A DNA stretch of 64,000 nt, from the NCBI GenBank assembly GCA_016800925.1, contig JABCPU010000070.1:159271-223270 (forward strand), written 5' to 3'. Below are positions 32,224 to 43,959 of the stretch, piece by piece. Under the pieces are notes generated by a model. It was not told the DNA's origin, did not search any database, and saw nothing but the letters and a program-made list of their open reading frames with translations. Source of the DNA: Suillus spraguei. Taxonomy: Eukaryota; Basidiomycota; Agaricomycetes; Boletales; Suillaceae. A program made the position numbers and the translations under genes. The stretch's first letter is position 1; every line of letters starts with the position of its first letter.

Positions 32224-35016
32224 TCATTGTGTTTGAGAAGCATGCTCCCAGCTTCCATCTCCACTGCCACTCCCGCTCCCAGGGCTTGCAGATCTAACAT
32301 CAGGACTCACATCTTGAGGCTCATCTCTGTACACAGGAGCAGGGCCAGAAGACGATGGGTCATCGTCGTCCAAGAACCCAGAATGAAACCCTGTGCCACT
32401 GTGATGCAATCGAGTCTCTTCATCTGCATCCTCGTCATCTGACACCTCTCCAAATGCATCATACAGTTCCTTAGCACGGGGCCTGCCTTGCCTTGAAACC
32501 GAGCTCATATGCAGTTCGTCACCCGCACTGAGCGCAGCGTATGCTCGACGCTTCACCCGGCGTCTCCAGAAGAACACACCTGCACCCACACCGAGAGTAC
32601 TACTGCGCCGATAGCGCCGAAGAACCATTTCTGGTTAGACACGAGGTTGGACAGGTCTGAGAACCAGCCTTCGTCTGGTGTGGGCGTCATCGTTGCTGTC
32701 GCCGGTACGGATGGGGATGGGAATGCAGGTTTGTTGGCCTCGCCCTCAGCAGTACCGTGATCGTCTGGTAGACCAGAAGTGGGCTTAGGGTGGAGTTTGC
32801 TGGATGTCGATGTTGGGATGTTAACTGCGTCGTCGTTAGCTGTGGAAGGAAGCTGGTACTCTGAAACTGGAAGAACGTAGGTTATTGAAACAGTGGGATC
32901 AATGGTTGAGCCCCAGAACATGAGACGCCAGCCATGGAAAGTTCCGTTGTGCCCTTCAGATGATTGGTCAGAGACTCTCAGCGTCCAGGTGCCTGCCGCA
33001 TTTTCACCCCTACGAAAATATTGATAATCTTGAAGAAGTCTTGGAAATATAAGAATCATACCAGTGCTTAAGGGACATAAATCTCCACCCTCTAAAACCA
33101 TCCCTAGCGCTATCGCCAACCCGCTTAGATGCAAGAACGCTGCGCACCCCACTAGGGCTCGTGAGCTCAACTTCGACATCCCCACGCTTGGTGTGTGATA
33201 TCCACACTCTAACCGTCACGTGTTCCAACTCCTCGAAGTTGTGCGTGTTAAGCATGTCCTGTGTCACCGTGAATGAGCTCGTAAGACCTCCAGGGACAAT
33301 CAGCTCCCCGCCTTTCATGTCCCCATCCTCCTTGAGTAAAGTGCCGTTGTTGATCTGTATGGCAGGAGGGTGGAATCGTGCTTGCGGTTTTACAAGCTGC
33401 CAATCCTGTGCTGCCCGGATGTAGGCGTATGCATTAAGCCGCCCGAAGCCGTATTTGTACGAATACATCTGTCCAGAAGCCATGGGTTCCCAGTCAGGAT
33501 CCTCAGGATTTATCATCTGAGCGGTTTTCACGCAAAGATGTTGTACGTCTCGCCATGTCAGGTCAGGCCTATCATGAAAAAATTCATTAGTCCGATTTCT
33601 GTTAAGGGACAAGAGTCTTACCGAGCTTGAAGCACTAAAGCAAATACACCAGCTGCATTGGGAGCGGCGGCAGAGGTGCCACCATGATTGCTGGTGCATT
33701 TATTCTCGATGTCAGTAGTAACCTTCAGATAATTTCAATTGGCTTCAACGTGCGGAGTCGCAGGCTTACAATATGTTGACCGCTCCCTGAACTGTATGCC
33801 ACAATCATATTGGCAGAGCAGGGTTCAGAATAATATGGATGTAGGCCTTTGAAGTCTATAGCTGAGACAGTGACGGAGTATATGCTGTTGGTGTACCCAT
33901 CGAAATTGCACTGGTCTCCGTTCGCAGCCCCGTTTCCGCTGGCAAAGACAAATATCGATCCTTTCCCTTGCCTACCGTTTTGTACACCATTCACAAAGGA
34001 CTTCTCAATAATGTATCCCGGCGCTTCCATCGACCTGCCATCATCAGGTGGCCCCCAACTGCAACTAACGATAGACACGTTGTGAAAGCCGTAGTTCAAA
34101 GCAGTTGCCTCGTCGGAGTCAGTTATAGGTCCAGATAATATGCGGACGCCGGCAACTTTTGACTTGTAAGCAAGTCCAACGCCGCAGACGTCATTCTTGA
34201 CAGCAGCGACTTGACCAGCACAACGCGTGCCATGATCATCGTTCGCAAGAACTGGGGTGGGTAAATCGGTGTCGTCGTTAAAGTCATATGAATTGTCAGC
34301 ATCCTTTGAGAAAGTTAGCGCCAAAGTGAATCACACAAGGTATAGCGCACAAAGTTATCCGCCAAGTCCGGACTCCGGTAGTCCAATCCATCATCCACCA
34401 GGCTAGTAATGATGCCTTCTCCCCTGAAGCCCATCTCCCACACACCCGTCACGTTCATCATATGCTCAGAGTGCTCGTCGTTAACGATATGCCATTGCCG
34501 TGTAAATAGGGGATCCACGATTCCAAGTCGCTCTGCGATGATTTCAGAAGTTTTAGGTTGAGGGTCGCCGGGAGTTATGGGAGGTGGTGCACGTTCTAGA
34601 AAAGAGCCGTCTCGCTTTGTTCGTTGGCGGGGTATCTGGAGGGATAAATGTTTTATGGACGATAAGATGCGGTGTGCACGGGCTTTGCGACCCGCCCGTG
34701 GATATAAACTAGTGGAATGCGCTGCGAGGGTGACCAACTCCTCGAACCTGCCGAGGACTCTATCTGAAACTGTCCTTGGAGAAACGCTGGGCATGAGCTT
34801 TGCAGAGCGCACGAGCCATGTATTTTGCAATTCTCCGACCTGCTCAACGAGCTCTACTCCAAGTTCTCCAATGCATTCATTTAGAGATGCGCCTGCAGAA
34901 GGGTGATGCTCGAGGACATAATAATCATGTGTTGCATAAGAGCGCTTGACTGGTCGTGAAGTGCAGGCACATTGCTGAATCAAAAAAGCTAGAAGGAGCT
35001 GGAGGAGCAGCCGCAT
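32224..35016 (-). CDS. KEX2: Kexin-type serine protease (Kex2), with a frameshift in the TM segment
   Basis: Exons 35016-34351, 34303-33770, 33722-33622, 33568-33062 and 33009-32224, all joined at consensus sites (one branch site GCTAAC). Signal peptide (MRLLLQLLLAFLIQ), prodomain ending RTKR before DGSF (autoprocessing site), then the S8 catalytic domain: Asp in ITSLVDDGLDYRSPDL, His in NDDHGTRCAGQV, Asn in FVFASGNGAANG, Ser in NHGGTSAAAPNAAG. The P/Homo-B domain follows (RVWISHTKRGDVEVELTSPS, GTFHGWRLMFWG), then a Ser/Thr/Pro linker and one TM helix (WFFGAIGAVVL). Kexins mature secreted proproteins at dibasic sites in the late Golgi. At 32,593-32,597 (gagag) two extra bases shift the frame inside the TM helix. 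As written, translation ends at 32,553 and the acidic cytosolic tail (to 32,224) is lost. Confidence 0.85.
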
Positions 35017-35245
35017 GACACTTGCCAACGTTAACAAGTGGGAATGACTGCGAGCGACTTTGCCAGGGCCCAGCGTATCTCGGATAATTATACTAGTGCC
35101 ACGTGGTCGAAAAAGATCATCGCCCTCAGTCAACCCCCCAAATCATCCTGTTTTGTTACTGAACTTTTCGGTTAAGTATAGATCCCCTTAGGTATTGTTA
35201 CTCCTGAGCCTTTATCTTCGTACGGTGGCCCACAAGGCATAATTT
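35017..35245. promoter_or_regulatory. Divergent promoter, kexin / DNA methyltransferase
   Basis: 229 bp separate the two start codons, which point away from each other. No TATA box. An AT-rich stretch (cggataattatactagtg) lies at 35,082-35,100. Confidence 0.5.
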
Positions 35246-38200
35246 ATGTCGAAGAAGCGGCACTTTGGGCCTATGTCTGTCCATGCATCATCCTCGAAAA
35301 AGACCTTAAAGAGGGTTGCAGAACCTGAGCTCCAGTCCTCACGCGCCGGAAAGAAAAGAAGGAAGAGGCTACTTTCACGCGTAGTAAGTCCGCCACTCCA
35401 TTATTTTAAGCTGATATCAAAAGATGGTTGTGAGCAGGTCGATTCAGACGTGTCAGAGGAGTCAGCCCTCGTTGTACGCGACTCATCCATGCCTAAGGAA
35501 GCGGTACAGCCACCGCAACCGCATTCTGAACCAAAAGAGCTCGCACCACCTGAAGGTACGTCTATATGAATGTCTCACTTTGTCTCATTGACATTCGTCC
35601 TAGAAATGCTGATTTATACACCCCCCGACTACGAGTACGACGAGGACGAGAATTTTCAGGTCATAGGCGAAACCGACCCCACTGAACAATCTGACTCCGG
35701 CAATTCTGAGGGGGTACCTGTACGCATATTAACAGATTTCGCCATATACGAGTGCGCGACACGACAGCTAGTGCCTATTGGTGAGCTAATTAACGTCAAC
35801 CTTGCGGTGAACAACACGATGTTCCGTGCCTCGGGTTATGTAAAATCGCATATAGATGACGATGAATACTATGATGATGACTACAACGATGAGGATAACG
35901 GGAACGGTATGTATAACGACGAGGATTGCCTCCAGCGGATTCGTTTGACAGAAATCCGGAAGTTCACGATTCACGACATACGGCAACGCTCTAGAGAGCT
36001 CGATGAGCAAGTTTTTATCCATGATACCGACGTTTTTTACAACTCATTTGGCCGTGTACAGCAAGTTTTATATCCTAACGAAACATGCTTGGTATATTCT
36101 CGACCTTCCTTCAGAACAATATACCCCCTTCTTTCGTGGGATGTGGCTGAGGCATCGCGTTGCTCATCTTCTTGTGTCTATGGCCTTGGCCAGCCCACGG
36201 TTGACTTATAAAGATTTTGTTTCTGCCCTTCACATAACTCCTGACTCGCCCGACGAAGTTTCTGTTGCATTAACCATCATCGGGCGTGAGCTCAATGAGA
36301 ATGACATACGGTCTGCCGATATTGTATGTATATTTAGGTTTCTTGTATGTCGCATCACTATCTAACAGTCGGACAGAAATCTTATGTTTTTGCAACACTT
36401 GACGAGCTTCGCGACGACGGAATCTGCGTTGCGCGCACTCCAGTAGTGAAGGACATCGTCGGGCAAGAAATGTCTTATCACTTGATGGAGGCAACTGTTC
36501 CCGCCTCCCGCTCACGTACGCAGCGCCCGCCCCAGAGTCGTTCGCCGAGTTCCAGTAATATCGAGAAAGAAGTTCTCAAGCACAGGAACAAAACCGTCAC
36601 AACACCCGTCGTCGGAAGGGTCGCACAACGATTATTCGAAAATATTAAGGTTGCTGGAAAACTTAGGGACGAGGACATCCATACATCAGACGACGCGCTG
36701 CGACATCCCTCTATAATACATGCAACTAACCCGGACTCTGTGCAGTGGCTGGACCCTGTGGATGACCATCCCGGTTTCTACGATTCTGTCCTTGTGGACG
36801 AAGTAAAGTATTCAGTAAGTCCTTTTTTGCTTCTTGACAGAATGTCTTATTCGCGTCAGGTTGGAGATGCTGTCATGGTCGTACCTGGAGAAGACGAGGA
36901 TACTACTCGTGCGAAATCCTACAAGTACCAGCCCTCACAGTCGACGAACAAACTTGCAAACGATTATTGGTGGGTTACGACCTCGTGCGCTTGCTATGTC
37001 ATTCGTGATGAATTTGCCTCAAAAGGTTTTGCATAATTCGGTACTTCTTTGAAGATGAGGGCGTCAAGAAGTTTCATGCACAGTGGTTCACACACAGCTC
37101 GAAGACTCTCCTCCAAGAAGCAGGACATCCACATGCACTTTACCTGATGCTCTCCGAATGTAGTGACGTTGAAATTGATGCCATCTCACAAAAATGTAAT
37201 GTCCGCGAACTGCCAATGGACAGTTTCCAGCCAGACGAGTCAACTCTCGATGACGACAACGATTTTCACTCTGGGTATGCAACCTCTTTCAGTACTGATT
37301 CATGCGACACTGAGCACAGGCCCGCAGACTGATGTTTAACAGTCTCGAATCCAGTTTCGTTCGGCTTTCAGACTTAGAAACTCAAACACTTCTTAGCTTT
37401 TGCGACGACCATAAGCAGTGCCTCGCTTGCGGTCACAAGGAACGTGCATCAAATTTCACTGATTCACGAGCCCTTCGAGATGGCTTCTCTCATAATGATG
37501 TCAACTATCATAAGGGTGACTTCGCGTATATCTCGACGGGCCCAAATAGTGTCTATCAAATCGGTCAGATCGAAGACTTCAAAATCAAAAGGGGCAGGTG
37601 CACTGAAGTCATCACTCGACTATTTGGGCGCTACAATGACGTTGCCCGGGAAGTCGGCCGTGGCATTGATAAACCAAAAGGAATCATTTCTGACGACGTA
37701 AGGGCATCACCACCTGCACCCTACTCCTCTGAATATCTCGTAGCGGCGCTTGTTCCATTCACAGAGCCAGGAGAAAAAAACACCTGATGATATCCGCGGA
37801 CAATGCTTCGTCATTCATGAAACGGACGTCACCGCTATTGATGCATGGCTTACTCACGACGATCATTACTACGTGAACGAGTGCGCCGATTCCCTCGACG
37901 TTCGTGCCTTCGATGACCTAAATCTGTGGTCAGGAAATGAATTCTGGCACTGCGTTCAATGTCACGAAGAGCACAAAGCTAATCTAGCACGGCGGGCTCA
38001 ACAATTGCAGAGGTTCGGCCCGCTTCGAGGGCTGGAACTTTTCGCTGGTTTGACTTTAGTTTTGTTGCTTTGTAACTAATTTTCACATGTACTTGAAGGT
38101 GCGGGTGGCCTTGGAACTGGTTTGGATATGTCTGGCTTCGTGGAGACAAGATATGCGGTTGAGTTTTCTCCAGGAGCAGCGAGGACTTACAAGTCAGTGT

Positions 38201-40179
38201 GTGTTACATGCTCGATGCGCTTGTGTTGATATCATCTCAGGCAAAATCATCCTAATGTGACGGTGTACAATCAATGTACGAACGTATGTCTCCAGCATGC
38301 CATTGATGTCGCAGATGGGAAGAATCCCCGCCCCCTCCAAACACTGGGAGATAAGAAGCGCCTACCCTCAATGCCTAAGCCGGGTGAAGTTGACTTTATC
38401 TATGGTGGTACGTAATGGTTCATGTCATCAGCAGTGATATTTATCATGTTTACTAGGTCCGCCATGCCAGTCCTTCTCAAAGATGAACCACGCGAAGGTA
38501 AGAATCGGAAATATTTTTATGCATTATAGTGACAATCTTGTTCCTAGAGAGATGACGACATACGGTGAACACGACGTGTGGTTAGTGAGTATCTGCACTA
38601 AACTGTGTATTACAGATCTACACTTGTCTGCAACATGATTGCGTACGTAGAATTCTATCAGCCGATGTACTTTCTCTTGGAGAACGTTGGCGGAATACTG
38701 GAGCATGCGTTGAAGGAAAAAAGGGTCGCTTCGGGCGTTGTAAAATTCATCCACGCTGCCCTCCTGGCCTTAAAGTATGAGTCGATACATTTGCGCTGTT
38801 CGACACTGATTTTTTTTGCAGCTACCAGATCAAATATAATGTTCTTCACGCAGGAAACTATGGGGCGCCTCAAGCACGCAGGCGAGTTCTGTTCGTAGCG
38901 GCCAGGCAAGGAGTTTCCCTGCCCGATTTTCCGATCCCGACGCACGTCTTTCCGCACGCAAAAGTACAGCGCGTCAAGTTACCTACTGGAGCGTACTTGG
39001 CACCTGTTTCACGCTTGAAGTACAGCGACGACAACGCTGACCTCTCCGCTCCGCTGCATTTCGTCACGATCCATGAAGCTATTGGTGATCTGGTATGGTC
39101 CAGAATTCGCCTTTTTGATAACTGGTTCACTTCAGCCTATTTTGTAGCCTCCGTTCGATTGGTATGCACTATTGTTGCCAAATTTGGGAACCTAGCTTAT
39201 TCGAAATTGTATTCAGGGTCAACCCACACACCAAGATCTCGAAAACTGTTGCTGACAGAGCAGTGGAGCGCAAACGCAAAGACGAGCTTGGGATCCCATC
39301 TTTTTCAGCGCTACATTCTGCAAGAACTTCAGTGGACCCGTATGCTGGTTACTCGAAACCGTGTCAATATCCTACTGGTCCACTATCCCGCTACCAGAAG
39401 CTCATGCGACACGGAAGCGAAAATCTTCAATATCATTATACCAAACGCTTCAATAATATCATCATTGAACGGTACGGTTACGCTGTCCATCTTGTATTTG
39501 TTCAGCATTGAAACTTGGACTCAGGACTATAAACGTGCCTTTGAGAGCGGGAGCTAATCATTTCGGTAAGTTGGGCTACATGATTACTGGCTGTGTGGAA
39601 TTCACTATAAACGCCATAGATCTACCCAAGGAGCTGCACACCGGACTTTCGAGGCACGAGAATGCTAGGACGAAGTACAAAGGCAAGACACATCATTCTC
39701 GCATTCATACTTAGTAGCTGATCCTTCGGCAGCCGTCTATCAGCGGCTAGATGCTGACATGTACTTCTCAACTGCACTGACCACGGTATTACCAAATAAT
39801 AAGGGGGGTCAAGTGTTGCATCCCTCGGTATGCATTCTAATTGTTGTGTTATTGTCGTTTGGAATCTGACTTGACGCTTCATATACCAGCAAAAACGCAT
39901 CCTTACAGTCCGTGAATGTGCACGTGCGCAAGGATTCCCAGATAACTACGAATTCGTTTCGGTGAACAAAGAGAAGAAGGAGATGACAAAGGCCATCGAT
40001 GATGTAACTCTTTGTTGCAGGTTGCGCCATTCTACAACTGACGTGTTCCACAGCAATTCAGACAGATCGGTAATGCAGTACCTACATCACTGGCTCAGGC
40101 TCTCGGGAAGGCCTTTGGTGGGGCGATGAATAAAATGTGGGATGCAGAGCCTAGTAGGGATGCGAGTCCGATTCTGTGA
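35246..40179 (+). CDS. DNA (cytosine-5) methyltransferase, Dnmt1 type
   Basis: About 20 exons. A Lys/Arg-rich start and an acidic stretch are followed by a replication-foci-like domain (AWYILDLPSEQYTPFFRGMW, RVAHLLVSMALASPRLTY) and two BAH-like modules (VGDAVMVVPG; KGDFAYISTG with a CLACGHKE zinc motif between). The catalytic domain has motif I (LRGLELFAGAGGLGTGLDMS, completed across an intron), IV (GGPPCQSFSKMNHAKRDDDI), VI (FLLENVGGIL), VIII (YGAPQARRRVLFVAAR), IX (RECARAQGFPDNYE) and X (FRQIGNAVPTSLAQALG). Every catalytic motif is present and all key joins need the assigned introns. One intron (39,683-39,732) uses a GC donor (AAAG^GCAAGA). Enzyme: transfers methyl from SAM to C5 of cytosine; in basidiomycetes Dnmt1-type enzymes maintain methylation of repeats. 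Stop TGA 40,177-40,179. Confidence 0.88.
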
Positions 40180-40578
40180 TGACACTGATAGAAGGATTGC
40201 GCATATGTGTATTCTCATTGTTGCTGACAGTTAATTATACTTTAGTCATACCCGCATTCATAGCACCTTTGGTTCCCGTATATTATATATGTGACAGTGG
40301 ACATTTATTACATGGAATCCTAGTGGAATGCTGGAATGATTGAGAGATTTGGGAGAGGTACTCACTCGCGATGAAAGGATATCATCCTGTTGTGCTAAAT
40401 ACTCAAAGAGTCAAAGTGAGCCTGACATTTGAGTTCTTTAACGCTTCTAAAATACTATCTCCGAGGAAACAATGCATAGCTGATGATATTACACGAATCA
40501 GACTCGGCTGATGAACGAATACATGATTTATTGCCAACTGGTTTTCATTTACTTCCTGATGATCTCGCCCAATGCTTC
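40180..40578. other. Convergent intergenic interval
   Basis: 400 bp between the 3' ends of the methyltransferase and P450-1. AT-rich; no gene. Confidence 0.5.
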
Positions 40579-42759
40579 TCACATGCCCTCGGGATAGTTC
40601 TGCATCATACGCCTAAGCTCTGCTTCTGGAACCCTCGTTTGAAATTTAATAGCGCATGGGACATTTGGAATTGCCGCATTCATGAACCCCAAGTCATCCT
40701 GCGGCTTCGTAGGATCCAGACTGAGATTGAAGGCCCAAAGGATAAGAAGCGAATTTATGAACACCGATCTGTAACATTTCAGACGAGATCAAGAAATCGT
40801 GCGCGTGAAAGGAACTCTGACCTGTTCGCAACGTGTAGACCTGGGCATATGCTGGAAGAAAGGTCGATAAAAAAGAAAGTATATTCCAAACGACGGAGCT
40901 TACCGCCGACCAAATCCATATACAAAGAATGTGAGATCGTCCCTCAAGCCACCTTGGTCGTTAATCCAGCGCTGGGGCTTGAATGCATCAGGTTCTGGAT
41001 AGACTTCTGAATCTCGAGAGATGGCCCTGAGACAGTGATAGTTTGATACGTCGTATTTTGAAGGACACCGACTTACCAGTGGTTGCCGATTACAGTAGTT
41101 CCGGCAGGAATGCAATGGTTTTCCTGCCGACCGATGTCAGATTATCGTGCGAGTCACAAAGTGGTCAGAAAGCACTTGCCCAAATAACATCTTTAGTCGT
41201 TCGGTGAGGCAATCCTGTGGGGTGAATTGTAAATTTCAGATGCAGGACCGGTCATTCAAAGACTCACCTTCAGGAGCCAACGGCCTCCATCTCAAAGCCT
41301 CAGAGATAAATGCCTCCAGGCGAGGAAGGGATGATTTGTCGGCAAAGGTTGGTGCTTTGGCAGAGATATTATTCAACTGACAGAACTGCAATGCAAAATC
41401 GAGCTACCTCGTTCCCTTCCGATGGTTGCATCAAGCTCGGCCTGTACTTTAGCTTGCTCTTCAGGGAAATGTGCGGCCGCCATTAGCACGGTGCATATTG
41501 CCACAGCGGTCTGACTCCTCATTTCAGTGAAATCGATCGGAAAAATAGAACACGCCTCACCGTTTCGGTTCCAGCTGAAAAAAGGCTGCCAGAAAGATAC
41601 GCCATCTCGATCTCCGTCAAGCCATAGAGATCCTCATTTTCTAGGATGTATTTTGAAAATGATGGGCCGATGTCCTCGTTGTTCTGCTGTGGAACAACTC
41701 AGACATCATGTGAAGACAGGCAAGAAAATACGTACTATTTGCTGTCTCACGCGATTCAGTTGGTCTGTGTAGAGTCGCTTTGACCTCTCGAAATGGTCTC
41801 TTAATTCTGGCGCATACCAAGGAAGGTATTTGAGCCACGGTATGGAGTCCGCCAAGTAATAACCATGGCGCAGTACTGTCCTAAATCTCCCGACGAGCTG
41901 GCGAACCACCCTAACTTTGGGGTCAGTTGCAGATGCTGATGTGGTCTTCCCGTATGCAATTTTCATAATCGTCGCCGCGGCATAACTTGGAAGAACTCAT
42001 AAGTAACATACTGTCAGACCCCCGTGCCATATCAGGGAACAACTTACGTTGACACATGGTTCTGAAAGTTGAGTGGATCATCAAGAACGTTGAGGATCAC
42101 AGTTTTCGCTTCTGACATCTGCAGAGGCTCATACGTCTCAGCTGATTTGGGCTGGAGATGCGTATGGAGTGCTCTACAAAGTAAGCTGAGGGCTGTTTGA
42201 GGCTTTACAGTATTGGGGCAACGAACCTACGCTTCCGACGGTGCCTGTCCCCAGCGCGTGATAAACCAGTGGTCAGTCCGCGTGCAAGAATTTCTCCAGC
42301 AACAAGACGAGGTCGATCAGCTAGTATTCTACCCTGCTTCTCCATTATATCCATCGCAGCCTGCCACGAAGTGTTGAATCTGAACATGATCATATATCAT
42401 GAACGTTGAAGCCACTTACTTTGTATCGGCCGATAATCACGATGGTCTGGGTTCCTGAACGAATAGTAACCAGAGGGCCATACTCGTCGATCCACCGCGC
42501 TACAGTGAGAGACGTACTGATCAGGATTATGATGCAATTAGATTACAAAAAATGAGGTCAGAGATATGAAACTTCACTTGTTCGGGGGTAGAAAATGTCC
42601 CCAAAGTCTCCAAGTGGGAGGAGAAGGTGGGAGAGGAAGGCGACTACCTGATTTCCGAAGGTAAGCCCAAATAACCAGTCCCATTACTCCAACACAAGCC
42701 GCAGCATTGAAGGTGAGCTGCGTGTCGCCAGAAATGCGCAGGTCAGGGAGCTGTAGCAT
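40579..42759 (-). CDS. Cytochrome P450 monooxygenase, tandem copy 1
   Basis: About 12 short exons. N-terminal membrane anchor (FNAAACVGVMGLVIWAYLRK) and proline-rich hinge (LPLPPSPPTWRLWGHFLPP), then WIDEYGPLVTIRSG, AAMDIMEKQGRILADRPRLV (helix C region), TIMKIAYGKTT, SIPWLKYLPWYAPELRDHFE. The I helix has SLFSAGTETV (oxygen-activating AGxET), helix K has EALRWRPLAP (ExxR), and there is a PERF-like DAFKPQRWI. The heme loop YGFGRRICPG is completed by an intron with GTAAGC donor and TTCCAG acceptor. Stop at 40,579-40,581. Start 42,759 chosen as the first ATG before the anchor. Endoplasmic reticulum monooxygenase using a separate reductase; substrate unknown. Looks intact. Partner of the copy at 44-46 kb. 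Confidence 0.88.
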
Positions 42760-42900
42760 GACCAACAGTGGGGGTAGTGGAGAGATAGGACGGACTTGAT
42801 AGAAAGCAGTTATTTAAATGAAGCATCCCACGCGAACCCTACTACAGGAAGAGACGGACACCGGGCGTGTCATCCATTACGCGTTACTCCACTTAATTCA
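42760..42900 (-). promoter_or_regulatory. Promoter block of P450-1, conserved upstream of P450-2
   Basis: ttatttaaatgaagcatc, then acaggaagagacg, then ccattacgcgttactcca recur at 46,199-46,272 in the same position relative to the second P450. The AT-rich ttatttaaat may act as a TATA element about 55-60 bp before the start. Confidence 0.55.
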
Positions 42901-43959
42901 TTTAGCAAGCACAATTGGGGGTCGAATCATTGCTTCGGAAAACAGAACGTAATAAAAGAAAACATACGATATACGTGAAGCGAACAAGATCCTGTCGAAT
43001 TTCCGGTCGAAGTCAGCGCCCATAACTTGGAGTTCAGTTCGGTAACAAGTATTTAGCCAACTTCACAACAAACACGATGGCGGCATGCAAGCCGCTTTGA
43101 GCGGAGACTCAATTTCACTTGCTTGCGACCACCCTACTACGTCGAGTCGATTTCCAGCAGCGAAAGCGAATTTTTGCTGCTGATGGGCTCGGGGCACGCG
43201 CGTCAATCAGTAAAGTGACAAGTTCCTTATTTAGCCCTATATCGTAGTATTTACATGTGCATTGGAATATTACTGTCTACTACGATCTTCGAAAAAATGA
43301 GTTATTGTGAAGTGGGATGCATTTCAAAATGTGGTGGGCAAAGGACCGGTCCTATACTGTAATCACCCTCAACAAGATTTTTGAGCCATTGCTTTTTCTA
43401 CCTATGGGAAAGCAGTTTGAGCATGCAAATAAGTTCATGTGCGAAGTTTAAAAAAGTTCTAAGTGTCATAAGTAAATACTAGACAGAAATGCAATTTCAA
43501 AGGAGTGATGATCTGCATATTTGTTAACATAAAAATGGCGGAAAAATAAACAGAAGGAGAGATATATGGATGAGTAAAAGGTGATAGCGACAAGGAACAG
43601 ATCAACGTAGTTAGGGTATGAGTAAGGCAAGACTTTCGAGACAAGTTTACAGGACGAGACGTTTGAAGGACTTTCTGGAGTGCTTTTGAGCGGGGAATCT
43701 CTAGGATAGAATTCGCTATAGATGTGAGAGTACATGCACGACATATATACGTTTTCGAGCAGGCCAGAATTGAGCATGTAGTGATAATAAAACTGAACGG
43801 TCAGAGAAAGAGTGAACACAAGGTGGGATAATGAAGGGAAATAAAGAAAGTATGTTGACTATGTTACACGAGTCAAAATTGGAATCTATGATAAGAGACC
43901 TGGGGATGATCAATTTGATGATTCGTCCCCCGCCCCTAGTTGTGATTGATCAAAGCTTC
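42901..43959. other. Intergenic between the P450 copies
   Basis: No gene or repeat recognised; several AT-rich open frames of 60-117 codons at 43.46-43.91 kb look random. Confidence 0.5.

Noticed and set aside
37660..37800. Apparent frameshift at an A7 run in the methyltransferase
   Set aside because: An intron with donor GTAAGG after GACGAC (about 37,699) and acceptor TTCACAG (about 37,764) is in phase with both sides, so no lesion is needed.
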